Assembly (NCBI RefSeq): GCF_030410515.1
Contig: NZ_JAUHHD010000006.1
Coordinates: 153,169 to 217,168 of the forward strand
Reading direction: 5' to 3'
DNA: 64,000 nt
Origin: Arthrobacter sp. YD4
GTDB lineage: Bacteria; Actinomycetota; Actinomycetes; Actinomycetales; Micrococcaceae
Numbering within the stretch: the first letter of the stretch is position 1; every line of letters starts with the position of its first letter. Shown piece by piece: positions 1-9,755 of the stretch. Both the position numbers and the translations under genes were made by a program. The notes under the pieces are model-generated. The model saw nothing but the letters and a program-made list of their open reading frames with translations, did not search any database and had not been told where the DNA came from.

Positions 1-149
1 CCGACCTCGGGCAGGTCGACGTAGACGATGTCACCGAGGGCGTCGGTGGCGACGGCGGAGATGCCGATGGAGACGACTTCACTGCCGTCCTCCCGGGAAA
101 CCCACTCGTGCTCGTCGGAGTACTGCAGTTCAGGAGCTACTTTTGCCAT
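1..149 (-). CDS. gcvH: Glycine cleavage system H protein, N-terminal part (cut by window edge)
   Basis: H protein carries the lipoyl-bound aminomethyl group between the P, T and L proteins of the glycine cleavage complex in the cytoplasm. The 49 visible codons start [16 protein letters not shown] and contain the VYVDLPEVG segment typical of GcvH just before the lipoyl domain core. The lipoylated lysine (about residue 60 in the family) lies beyond the left edge, so its presence cannot be confirmed. The ATG is preceded by AGGA about nine bases upstream. It is the last visible gene of the gcvP-gcvT-gcvH operon and is separated from gcvT by a hairpin-containing gap of 75 bases. Confidence 0.95.
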   Translation of the reverse strand, partial: MAKVAPELQYSDEHEWVSREDGSEVVSIGISAVATDALGDIVYVDLPEV

Positions 150-187
150 GAAAAATTCCTAAGTTCGGAGGGTAAAAAGCCTAGCGC

Positions 188-218
188 GTGGGGCGCACCC
201 CCGAAGGGCGCGCCCCAC
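188..218 (-). terminator. Hairpin between gcvT and gcvH (attenuator or processing site)
   Basis: A nine-base-pair stem (GTGGGGCGC paired with GCGCCCCAC) lies in the gcvT-gcvH gap. On the minus strand it is followed nine bases later by a run of five T. It could be a leaky intrinsic terminator that lowers gcvH expression, or an RNA stability element. Seen directly; the function is inferred. Confidence 0.45.
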
Positions 219-224
219 GGAGTG

Positions 225-1388
225 TTACTTCTGGCGCTTATAGAACGGCAGGGCGACGACCTCGAACGGTTCGGGCTTGCCGCGCAGGTCGATGTCCAGG
301 GTGGTGCCGGGTTCGGTGTAGGCGACGTCGACGTAGGCCATGGCCACCGGGTAGCCCAGGGTGGGTGAGGGTTGGCCGGAGGTGACTTCGCCGACGACGG
401 CGCCGTCCTTGAGGACCGGGTAGTGGCTGCGTCCGGCCCGACGGCCGAGGCCCTTAAGCCCGACGAGGCGGCGGCCAGTTGTGGTGCCGGCGCCCGCGTC
501 CTTCTTGGCGGCGAGCGCGGCCTTGCCGACGAAGTCGCCCTCCTTGGAGAGCGCGACGACGGGGCCGAGGCCCGCGGCGAACGGATCGCCCTGGAGCGAG
601 AGTTCGTTGCCGTAGAGCGGCATGCCGGCCTCCAGCCGCAGGGAGTCGCGGGAGGCGAGCCCGGCCGGAGTCAGTTCCCCCTCCTCGGCGATGGCGATCA
701 GCGCCTGCCAGAGGGCGGCGGCGTCGTCGTTGTCCACGAAGATCTCGAAGCCGTCCTCGCCGGTGTAACCGGTACGGGCGAGCAGCAGGTCCTTGCCGGC
801 GCCGGCGACCATGAAGGGAACCTCGACGGCGGCGTAGTACTTCAAGCCGGTCACCAGTTCGTGCTGGGCGGCGGGAACCAGGCGCAGCAGGATGGCCTCG
901 GCCTTGGGGCCCTGGACCGCGACCAACGAGATCTCGGCGGACGCATCCCGGACCGTGACGTCGAAGCCGCCATCCCGGGCAGAACCCGCACGCTCGGCCA
1001 GGGCCGCGGCGACGACCTTGGCGTTGCCGGCGTTGGGCACCACGAGGAAGGCGTCCGTACCGTCGGCCCCCGCCGGGCGGCGGTAGGTGATGAGGTCGTC
1101 GATGATGCCGCCGTCCTCGTTGCAGATCAGCGAGTACTTGGCCTTGCCGACGGCCATAGCGGAGATCTTGCCCACCAGGGCGTAGTCGAGGAAGGCCGCG
1201 GCGTCGGGGCCGGTGACCCAGACCTCGCCCATGTGGGAGAGGTCGAACAGGCCCGCGGAGGCACGGACGGCGTGGTGTTCGGCGAGTTCGGAGCCGTACT
1301 TCAGCGGCATCTGCCAGCCGCCGAAGTCGGTGAAGGAGGCGCCGAGCTTCTTGTGCTCTTCGTACAGGGCGGTGTAGTTCTCAGTCAT
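225..1388 (-). CDS. gcvT: Glycine cleavage system T protein (aminomethyltransferase)
   Basis: GcvT releases ammonia from the aminomethyl-lipoyl arm of the H protein and passes the one-carbon unit to tetrahydrofolate, giving 5,10-methylene-THF. The 387-residue product has the usual family length and starts MTENYTALYEEHKKLGASF, with FDLSHMGEVWVTGPDA near residue 50 and YTGEDGFEIF in the central folate-binding region. The reading frame stays open upstream into gcvP, but homology begins at this ATG (1388). gcvP stops only eight bases upstream, so the two genes are probably translated from one mRNA under the glycine riboswitch at 4290-4507. Confidence 0.96.
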   Translation of the reverse strand: MTENYTALYEEHKKLGASFTDFGGWQMPLKYGSELAEHHAVRASAGLFDLSHMGEVWVTGPDAAAFLDYALVGKISAMAVGKAKYSLICNEDGGIIDDLITYRRPAGADGTDAFLVVPNAGNAKVVAAALAERAGSARDGGFDVTVRDASAEISLVAVQGPKAEAILLRLVPAAQHELVTGLKYYAAVEVPFMVAGAGKDLLLARTGYTGEDGFEIFVDNDDAAALWQALIAIAEEGELTPAGLASRDSLRLEAGMPLYGNELSLQGDPFAAGLGPVVALSKEGDFVGKAALAAKKDAGAGTTTGRRLVGLKGLGRRAGRSHYPVLKDGAVVGEVTSGQPSPTLGYPVAMAYVDVAYTEPGTTLDIDLRGKPEPFEVVALPFYKRQK

Positions 1389-1396
1389 CGGTGGCC

Positions 1397-4246
<2,850 letters not shown>

Positions 4247-4289
4247 AAGGAACTCCATAACTAAGGCGGCGCAGGGTACGCCGCAGTGA

Positions 4290-4507
4290 TTCGGGTTCCT
4301 CCCCGCTCTGTATTGGACCTGAGAGTTTCCGCGCGACCCTTTGGCGGGTCCCGCTTGCACCGTCGGTGAGCGCGGCATCCCGGGGGACTTGTGGCGCGCT
4401 GCTTTCCAGAGTGGCCTCGCCGCGGCGGTACATGGGCCTGAGAGATTCCTGGGGAGGATTTGCTCCTACGGCGCCTGCGTGTACTACTGGCAGGACTCTC
4501 CCGCCGC
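4290..4507 (-). promoter_or_regulatory. Tandem glycine riboswitch upstream of gcvP
   Basis: Two aptamers lie in series on the minus strand. The first (about 4507-4403) reads GGCGGGAGAGTCC, then GCGCCGTAGGAGCAAA, then AATCTCTCAGGCCCATGTACCG and ends ACTCTGGAAA, the classical type-1 glycine aptamer. The second (about 4370-4290) has CACCGACGGTGCAAGCGGG, ACTCTCAGGTCCAATACAGAG and GGGGAGGAACC. Such tandem aptamers usually switch on gcv genes when glycine is high. A GC-rich hairpin (GCGGCGTACC...GCGCCGCC, 4265-4284) sits between the second aptamer and the gcvP start and may be the expression platform. Confidence 0.93.
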
Positions 4508-4532
4508 AGATCAAAGGCATATTCAGTTGCTC

Positions 4533-4546
4533 GTGACCATGGTCAC
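4533..4546. promoter_or_regulatory. Perfect palindrome upstream of the glycine riboswitch
   Basis: GTGACCATGGTCAC is a perfect 14-bp palindrome about 26 bases upstream of the riboswitch. It may lie at the gcv promoter: TGTGAC, 17 bases, GAATAT is a weak -35/-10 fit. It could be an operator; no regulator can be named from the sequence. Confidence 0.3.
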
Positions 4547-4602
4547 AGCATTCATTGTCCTATGCCGGAGCCCACGTCCGCAAACTTCATTTCTCCCCGC
4601 CC

Positions 4603-4778
4603 GACGCTCCCTCGCTTTCGGCGCGATTTCCTGCGGCCCTCCCTCATACCCGGCCCACTTTTCCGGAACGCTCCCTCCGGTTCAGCCCGATCTTCTGCGA
4701 CGCTCCCTCACCTCCGGTCCACGTTTCCACGACGCTCCCTCAGGTTCGGAGGTTATTTCCAGACCGCCCGCTCACCCG
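4603..4778 (+). repeat. 32-bp minisatellite, left arm (five clear units plus one decayed)
   Basis: The word CTCCCTC recurs at 4607, 4639, 4671, 4703 and 4735, exactly every 32 bases, and a degenerate copy (CCCGCTCAC) follows at 4767. The rest of each unit is also related, roughly CTCCCTCACSTCCGGYNCAN followed by NTTTCCNGNGACG, so there are no unique spacers. The unit is not a multiple of three and no convincing protein runs through it. The gcv promoter region lies just to its left. Confidence 0.85.
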
Positions 4779-4804
4779 ACATGCGGGTGCATCCCTCAAA
4801 TGAG

Positions 4805-4922
4805 CGCGGGACGTGAGGGAGCGTCCGCTGGAGAGGCACCGGACGTGAGGGAGCGTCCGCTGGAGTGACGCCGGACGTGAGGGAGCGACCGCTGGGGAGG
4901 TGCCGGACGTGAGGGAGCGTCC
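4805..4922 (-). repeat. 32-bp minisatellite, right arm in inverted orientation (four units)
   Basis: GGACGTGAGGGAGCG starts at 4809, 4841, 4873 and 4905, again with an exact 32-base period. Its reverse complement is the same unit as in the left arm. The arms meet around the small palindrome CTCAAATGAG at 4795-4804. The array ends directly against the stop codon of the tetR gene, so a transcript reading through tetR would contain first one arm and then its complement and could fold into a long imperfect hairpin. Confidence 0.85.
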
Positions 4923-5462
4923 TTAGGGGCGGAGGCGGTCGACGGCGGCGAGGAGGCTCTCGACGTCGTCGTCCACCGCCAGGGGCGTGGCACCCGCGCT
5001 GCGGGCCAGCATGGCGTTGAAATACAGCCCGTCCCCCATGTAGAGCACCGCCTTGGCCATTCCGGGTCCGACGTCGGCGGCGAGCAGTTCCAGCCAGCTG
5101 GCCTGCACGCCGGCCATGCGGCGCAGGGTCTCGGCGTGCGCCACCTCGGCGAGCCGGGTGGCCGCGACGAAGACCCGGTCCAGGGCGGTATCAGCCCAGA
5201 CCGAAGACCTAATGAAGTACGCGGCGGCGCCCTCCGGCGCCGCGGCCATGGCGGCCAGGTCCTCGGCCAGCAGCCGGTCCAGCCGTTCCAGGAGGACCGC
5301 GATCATGGCTTCCTTGTTCGGGAAGTGGTACAGCAAGCCGCCCTTGGAGACCCCGGCCCGCTTTGCCACCGCGTCGAGGGTGGCGGCCCGCTCCCCCTCG
5401 GCGATGAGCAGGGATTCGAAGGCGTCGAGGACGGCCTCGCGGGCGACGGGTTTCCTGGGCAT
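4923..5462 (-). CDS. TetR family transcriptional repressor of the adjacent MFS pump
   Basis: A TetR regulator of 179 residues (from MPRKPVAREAVLDAFE). The N-terminal helix-turn-helix is clear (TLDAVAKRAGVSKGGLLYHF, about residues 31-50), followed by PNKEAM and a C-terminal ligand-binding domain without close signature. It is divergent from the MFS transporter at 5530, and a 26-bp palindrome lies between the two starts, so it probably represses both genes and is released by a pump substrate. Start choice is uncertain: ATG codons at 5474, 5471 and 5462 are in frame, and GGGAG lies too close to 5462 but within the coding region of the longer forms. The -10-like TATAGT for this gene lies inside the operator. 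Confidence 0.88.
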   Translation of the reverse strand: MPRKPVAREAVLDAFESLLIAEGERAATLDAVAKRAGVSKGGLLYHFPNKEAMIAVLLERLDRLLAEDLAAMAAAPEGAAAYFIRSSVWADTALDRVFVAATRLAEVAHAETLRRMAGVQASWLELLAADVGPGMAKAVLYMGDGLYFNAMLARSAGATPLAVDDDVESLLAAVDRLRP

Positions 5463-5497
5463 GGCTCCCATCATGCCCGCTTGATGCCGGATTTCTT

Positions 5498-5523
5498 AAC
5501 TATACCGTCCAGACGGTACAGTT
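5498..5523. promoter_or_regulatory. TetR operator between the repressor and MFS genes
   Basis: AACT-A-TACCGTC-CA-GACGGTA-C-AGTT is a 26-bp near-perfect palindrome with two perfect 7-bp inner half sites and 4-bp outer half sites. It resembles the usual operator form of small-molecule-responsive TetR repressors and overlaps the putative promoters of both divergent genes. Confidence 0.85.
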
Positions 5524-5529
5524 ATTCGG

Positions 5530-7092
5530 ATGAAGACCTTGCTTCCTTATGCCGAGCATCCCGCGACGCGCTCCCGGGCGCCGTGGCGGGACTGGCTGGC
5601 GTTGTCGCTGCTGATGTTCCCGGTCCTCCTGGTGGCGGTCGATAACACCGCACTGACCTTCGCACTGCCCGCGATCGCCCGGGACCTAAATGCCACCGGC
5701 GTCCAGCTGCTCTGGATGGTCGATGTGTACCCGCTGGTGCTCGCCGGCCTGCTGGTTGCGATGGGCAGCCTCGGGGACCGGATCGGCCGCCGGCGGCTGC
5801 TCTTCACCGGCGCCGCCGGCTTCGCGGCGGTGTCCGCAGCGACGGCATTCGCCCCGGGCCCCGAGTGGCTGGTGGCCGGCCGTGCGGCACTGGGGTTCTT
5901 CGGGGCCATGCTGATGCCCTCCACGCTGTCCCTGATCCGGAACATCTTCCCGGAGCCGAACCGGCGCCGCCTGGCGGTGGCCATCTGGGCCGCGGGCTTC
6001 TCCGGCGGCGCGGCGCTGGGGCCGGTCCTGGGCGGCTGGCTGGTGGAGCACCTCTGGTGGGGCGCGGTGCTGCTGATGGCAGTTCCCATCATCGTGCCGC
6101 TGCTGGTCCTTGGCCCCGCCTTCATTCCGGAATCCCGCGACCCGAACCCCGGGCCGGTGGATCTGCCCAGCATCACGCTGTCCATGCTGGCAATGGCGCC
6201 GGCCGTCTATGGCATCAAGATGCTGGCCGTGGAGGGCGCCGGTCCGGTGCCGCTGGCGGCCCTCGGCGCGGGACTGGTCATGGGGTACGCCTTTGTCCGG
6301 CGGCAGCGCAGGCTTGCCGCGGGCGCAACCACCGCTCCCCTGCTGGACCTGGGGCTGTTCGGCAATCCCGTGTTCAGCACGGCCATCACGGCCAACGTCC
6401 TGGCGCTGTTCTCCTACAACGGCTTCATCCTCTTCCTTGCCCAGCACCTCCAGCTCCTGGAGGGACAGACACCGTCCGAGTCCGGGCTGGCGATGGTGCC
6501 CGCGCTGGCCGCGACCGTGGCGGCCGGGCTACTGGTGGTCCCTCTGGTGCGGAAGGTCCGGCCCGGGCTCGTCGTCGCCGGCGGCCTGCTGTTCAGCGCC
6601 GCCGGGTACGCACTGGTGGCCTTCGGTGACCACAGTTCCGGGCCCGCCATGCTGCTGGCGGCACTCCTGGTGCTGTGCCTGGGTGTGGGGGCGGCCGAGA
6701 CGATCTCCAACGACCTGATCCTCGGCGCCGCCCCGGCCGCAAAGTCGGGCGCCGCGTCGGCGATCTCGGAGACCGGGTACGAGGTCGGCTCGCTGCTGGG
6801 CACGGCCGTGCTGGGCTCCATCCTGACCGCGTCCTACCAACGGAATCTGGTCCTGCCGGCCGGCCTCCCCCAGGCCGACCCGGCCGCCGTGGGCCAGGCC
6901 CGGGAAACCCTGGCCGGGGCGGCGGAGCTGGCCGGGACGCTGCCCGGGCCCCTGGAAGACGCCGTGATGACCGCCGCGCGCGCGGCGTTCGATTCGGGTG
7001 TCCACATCACCGCGGCGATTGCGCTCATCCTGATGGCCGGCGCCGCGGTGCTGGCCGCCGTCGTCCTCCGCCGGGTGCCGCGGGCGCACTGA
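5530..7092 (+). CDS. MFS transporter, DHA2 (14-TM drug:H+ antiporter) family
   Basis: A 520-residue membrane protein with about 14 hydrophobic segments, the size and topology of DHA2/QacA-type proton-driven multidrug efflux pumps. The first helix contains VDNTALTFALPAIARDL (motif D1-like) and the loop after helix 2 holds GSLGDRIGRRRLL, the MFS motif A. The third helix region SGGAALGPVLGGWLVE fits antiporter motif C (GxxxGPxxGG). The ATG lies only seven bases after the TetR palindrome and has no Shine-Dalgarno. A TACAGT at 5517 would start transcription at or next to the ATG, so a leaderless mRNA is likely. Substrate unknown. Confidence 0.88.
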   Translation: MKTLLPYAEHPATRSRAPWRDWLALSLLMFPVLLVAVDNTALTFALPAIARDLNATGVQLLWMVDVYPLVLAGLLVAMGSLGDRIGRRRLLFTGAAGFAAVSAATAFAPGPEWLVAGRAALGFFGAMLMPSTLSLIRNIFPEPNRRRLAVAIWAAGFSGGAALGPVLGGWLVEHLWWGAVLLMAVPIIVPLLVLGPAFIPESRDPNPGPVDLPSITLSMLAMAPAVYGIKMLAVEGAGPVPLAALGAGLVMGYAFVRRQRRLAAGATTAPLLDLGLFGNPVFSTAITANVLALFSYNGFILFLAQHLQLLEGQTPSESGLAMVPALAATVAAGLLVVPLVRKVRPGLVVAGGLLFSAAGYALVAFGDHSSGPAMLLAALLVLCLGVGAAETISNDLILGAAPAAKSGAASAISETGYEVGSLLGTAVLGSILTASYQRNLVLPAGLPQADPAAVGQARETLAGAAELAGTLPGPLEDAVMTAARAAFDSGVHITAAIALILMAGAAVLAAVVLRRVPRAH

Positions 7093-7183
7093 GCCGGGCC
7101 CACTGACTCGGGTCCATTGACTCACGCCCACTGATTCGGGCGCCCCAAAGGGACACCAGCGGCCCTGCACCGGCCCAAAAACG

Positions 7184-7222
7184 GCAGCGTCCGACGCCGG
7201 GACTCCCGGCGTCGGACGCTGC
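7184..7222 (-). terminator. Strong intrinsic terminator of dps
   Basis: A near-perfect 17-bp stem, GCAGCGTCCGACGCCGGG with its complement, follows the dps stop codon by 15 bases on the minus strand and is followed by CCGTTTTTGG. It also stands in the path of the convergent MFS gene, so it may serve both. Confidence 0.85.
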
Positions 7223-7237
7223 TCTGTGTCCTTCGGT

Positions 7238-7720
7238 TTACTTGCCGGCGTCCGGCGTCGCGACGGAGGCCGTGGCCCGCATGGTTTCGGCGTTGACCAG
7301 CCAGGCGAACTGCTCGAGCTTGGCGATGAAGGCGTGCAGCAGGTCCGCGGTGGTGGGGTCCTCCTCGTCCACTTCGTCGTGCACCTTGCGCATGGTGCCG
7401 ACGGCGGCCTCCAGCGCGGCCACGATCTTCTCGATCGCGTCCTTGGTATTGATCAGGCCGGTGGGAAACTCGGGCAGGGCGGTGGTCTTCGACACCGTCG
7501 AGCTGCGGCCGTCCGGGAGGGCGTGCAGGGCCCGCATGCGCTCGGCCATCTCGTCCGCGAAGGTGCGGGCGGCGTCGATGATCTCGTCGAGCTGCAGGTG
7601 CAGGTCGCGGAAGTTGGTGCCGACGATGTTCCAGTGCGCCTGCTTGCCCTGGACGTGGAGTTCGATCAGGTCCACGAGCACGGCCTGCATATTTCCTGCG
7701 AGGGTGGGTGTTGCTTTCAT
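7238..7720 (-). CDS. dps: Dps-family ferritin-like DNA-protection protein
   Basis: Dps forms a dodecameric shell that oxidises and stores iron with hydrogen peroxide and often binds DNA under starvation. The 160-residue product carries the family signature HWNIVGTNFRDLHLQLDE (residues 29-46) with the ferroxidase ligands His29, His41 and Asp45 in place. A good Shine-Dalgarno (AAGGAGG, 7726-7732) precedes the ATG. The upstream gap up to the sigma factor holds a perfect 12-bp inverted repeat (7806-7831), a likely operator. It is a single-gene unit closed by the terminator at 7184-7222. Confidence 0.93.
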   Translation of the reverse strand: MKATPTLAGNMQAVLVDLIELHVQGKQAHWNIVGTNFRDLHLQLDEIIDAARTFADEMAERMRALHALPDGRSSTVSKTTALPEFPTGLINTKDAIEKIVAALEAAVGTMRKVHDEVDEEDPTTADLLHAFIAKLEQFAWLVNAETMRATASVATPDAGK

Positions 7721-7805
7721 GAATCCTCCTTGGTGGAGCGTCTGGACGGGCTGATGCCACAGACGCTACCGCAGGCAGGAGACGGCAGGGAGGGTTTTCA
7801 CGATA

Positions 7806-7831
7806 AGCTTAGTAAGTGAACTTACTAAGCT
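7806..7831. promoter_or_regulatory. Perfect 12-bp inverted repeat upstream of dps
   Basis: AGCTTAGTAAGT-GA-ACTTACTAAGCT lies 86-111 bases upstream of dps and 12 bases after the sigma-factor stop codon. There is no T run, and the sequence is AT-rich against a GC-rich background, so an operator (MarR- or TetR-like TTAGTAAGT half sites) is more likely than a terminator. The cognate regulator is not identified. Confidence 0.55.
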
Positions 7832-7842
7832 GGATTCGGGGT

Positions 7843-8661
7843 CTAAACGGCCTGATTCAGCGCGGGTCCCTGCGGGAATATCGCCCGCGTGATCCCGCCG
7901 GCGGTGGCCTCGGACAGCTGGGCCAGGTAGTCGTTGCGGCGCCGCGGCGTGATCCGGGATTCGGGCTCGAAGCCGCGGTCCGGGTCGTCGGCGTAGTGCG
8001 CGGTGAGACCGTCGCGCATCAGCCGGATGGCTTCGGCGCGCTGCTGGGATACCGCGGCGTGGGTGGAGCCGAGTTCCGCGGCGAGGTCCTTGACGGTCCG
8101 GTCGCCGAAGTAGATCTCCTCCACCACGTAGCGCATCCGCTCGGGCAGCGACTTCACGGCGGCGCGCAGGTATTGGAGCCGCTCGTCGGCCAGGACCGAG
8201 CTCTCCGGAGACAGCGTTTCGGCGGCCAGGGTATCGACGACGGCGTCGTCCAGCGGGGTGAGGGTGCGCGAGGCATCCGCGAGCGCTGCCTCCACGACGC
8301 TTTGCTGGACACCGAGGGCCGCGGCGATCTCGTCGACGGTGGGGGTCCGTCCGAGGGCGGAGGCCAGGGTCTCCTGAACCGACATGGTCTCTTTGATCCG
8401 GCGGCGTGCCGAGCGCGTCGCCCAGTCAGAGGCACGCATCTCGTCGGCAAATGCGCCGAGGATGCGGCGGCGGGCGAACGCGCCGAAGGGAACCCCGAGC
8501 TCGGGGTCGAAGGAATCGGCCGAGGTAATCAGGGCTACGGCACCAGCCGACGCCAGGTCATCGCGCGAGAGGTGGGACGCCTTCGAGCACAAATCTGAGA
8601 CGAGGTAGCCAACCAGCGGAAGGTGCTGAGTGACCATCTCGTTGCGTTCCACGCGATTCAA
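7843..8661 (-). CDS. fliA: FliA/WhiG-type (sigma-28 class) RNA polymerase sigma factor
   Basis: A group-3 sigma factor of 272 residues. Region 2 is LPLVGYLVSDLC...SAGAVALITSADSFDPELGVPFGAFARRRI (residues 10-70), region 3 spans roughly 80-150, and region 4 contains a helix-turn-helix (VKDLAAELGSTHAAVSQQRAEAI, about 200-225). I chose the TTG at 8661 because GGGGGG lies eight bases upstream and homology starts at NRVERNEMVTQHLPLV; the frame is open further up without support. It lies at the edge of the flagellar cluster, in which four promoters of the form TWAC-N15-GSCGATAR occur, so it is the likely flagellar sigma. No FlgM-like anti-sigma gene is seen. Confidence 0.88.
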   Translation of the reverse strand: MNRVERNEMVTQHLPLVGYLVSDLCSKASHLSRDDLASAGAVALITSADSFDPELGVPFGAFARRRILGAFADEMRASDWATRSARRRIKETMSVQETLASALGRTPTVDEIAAALGVQQSVVEAALADASRTLTPLDDAVVDTLAAETLSPESSVLADERLQYLRAAVKSLPERMRYVVEEIYFGDRTVKDLAAELGSTHAAVSQQRAEAIRLMRDGLTAHYADDPDRGFEPESRITPRRRNDYLAQLSEATAGGITRAIFPQGPALNQAV

Positions 8662-8813
8662 TAGTGTGTCCCCCCATGAGACCGGTTCAGGAGCTGTAAA
8701 ACAGCGGAAGCCGCATCCCCAAACGGCCCCGTGCTCCCCCCATGGGAGTCGGTCTTCGACGGTCGGGTGCAGCACCCAGATCGAAACCTATCACCTGATC
8801 CGGAATCTGCGTG

Positions 8814-8841
8814 TACCCTCAGGAAAAAGCTTGGCCGAAAA
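8814..8841 (+). promoter_or_regulatory. Weak sigma-28-like promoter candidate for the first FlgN gene
   Basis: TACC, 16 bases, GCCGAAAA: seven of eight bases of the GCCGATAA -10 element, but the spacer is one base longer than at the four good sites in this window. It would give a leader of about 40 bases before the ATG at 8887. Confidence 0.3.
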
Positions 8842-8886
8842 TGCGGAAAGCCGTCATACGGCCGGGATGGCAAGGGAATGGGGCCC

Positions 8887-9399
8887 ATGGGTGCGGGGGA
8901 TCTTTCGGCGGCGCTGTGGCAGGAACGCCGGCAGCTTGAGCTGCTGTTGTTCCGGCTCGAAACGCAGCGCCTCCATCTGGCCGCCGGCAACCTCGCCTGG
9001 CTGAATTTCACCTCGTCCGAAATCGAAGCCGTGCTGGACCGGCTCCGCTTCGAGGCGCTGGCCCGCAACGTCGAATCCGCGGCCGTCGCCGGTGAGTGGG
9101 GCCTCCCGGCGCAGGCCACCTTAGTAGAGCTGATCGCCGCCGCGCCGCCCGGCGCGTGGCCCGCGGTCCTGCAAGATCACCTCGACGGGTTGCGGGCCCT
9201 GCTCCGGCGGCTCGCCGCCGCCTCCGCCACTAACGAAACTGCTCTCCTGGGGCTTGAACCGCCGGCGGCCGCGAGCTCCGAGGCGATGCTCGACCAGCTG
9301 ACGCTGGCCGCCAACATCGAACGTGCCCTGACCATCACCCGGCGCGCCGCACAGCCGCTGATGGCCCAGTACCTCGGGGACGACGCGAACTCGCTCTAG
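8887..9399 (+). CDS. FlgN-family flagellar chaperone-like protein, paralog 1
   Basis: A 170-residue mostly helical protein related over its length to the FlgN-position gene at 34607. Shared features are LSAxLWxERxxLxxLxFxLExxxL at the N-terminus, WGLPxxATLxELxAAAPxGAWxxVLxxHL in the middle, and similar spacing. FlgN proteins escort hook-associated proteins FlgK and FlgL to the export gate. Here no FlgK/FlgL is next door: the gene stands alone, divergent from the sigma factor and convergent with csrA, sharing the bases CTAG with csrA's stop codon. The ATG at 8878 is an alternative start. Homology to FlgN is inferred through the paralog; a different client is possible. Confidence 0.62.
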   Translation: MGAGDLSAALWQERRQLELLLFRLETQRLHLAAGNLAWLNFTSSEIEAVLDRLRFEALARNVESAAVAGEWGLPAQATLVELIAAAPPGAWPAVLQDHLDGLRALLRRLAAASATNETALLGLEPPAAASSEAMLDQLTLAANIERALTITRRAAQPLMAQYLGDDANSL

Positions 9400-9746
9400 C
9401 CGTTGGCTCCGGCAACGGGTTCGGCGTCGGGTGCCGGTGTGGTGGGGTTGGGCTGTACCGGTGCGGCGGGGACCGGTGCGGACGGAACCGCCGTGGTGGC
9501 CGCGGGAGCCGGCGCGAGCAGGCCGCGCAGCGCGTCCTCGGTGCCGGACCCGTCGTCGGCTCCCGCTTGGGCGGCCGCGAGGTTCGCCGCGGCGATCGCC
9601 TCGATGACCTCACGGCGCTGGATCGGGACACCGCGGGGTGCCTCGATGCCGATCCGGACGCCGTCGCCGCGGCCCTCCAGAACAGTGATGACGATGCCGT
9701 CGCCGATCATGATCTGTTCGCCCGGCTTGCGTGTGAGTACCAGCAT
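9396..9746 (-). CDS. csrA: Carbon storage regulator CsrA with a long C-terminal extension
   Basis: CsrA is a dimeric RNA-binding protein that blocks ribosome binding at GGA-containing leader sites; in many flagellated bacteria it represses flagellin and is held off by FliW. Residues 1-60 are canonical (MLVLTRKPGEQIMIGD, EAPRGVPIQRREV). The protein continues to 116 residues, against 60-75 normally, with an Ala/Pro-rich tail. It is the last gene of the large flagellar block, nine bases after the flhF-like gene, and its stop overlaps that of the convergent FlgN paralog. FliW (37398) and a flagellin leader with two GGA sites (34318-34362) are in the same window. Confidence 0.93.
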   Translation of the reverse strand: MLVLTRKPGEQIMIGDGIVITVLEGRGDGVRIGIEAPRGVPIQRREVIEAIAAANLAAAQAGADDGSGTEDALRGLLAPAPAATTAVPSAPVPAAPVQPNPTTPAPDAEPVAGANG

Positions 9747-9755
9747 GCTCTCAAT

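Noticed and set aside
4603..4922. CRISPR array
   Set aside because: Only about 16 of 32 bases are strongly conserved, the remaining parts are also related rather than unique spacers, orientation flips in the middle and no cas gene is present.
7093..7145. Short repeats CCACTGACTCGGG/CCATTGACTCACG/CCACTGATTCGGG after the MFS gene
   Set aside because: Three imperfect copies with about 17-base period, no palindrome or promoter; probably neutral sequence.
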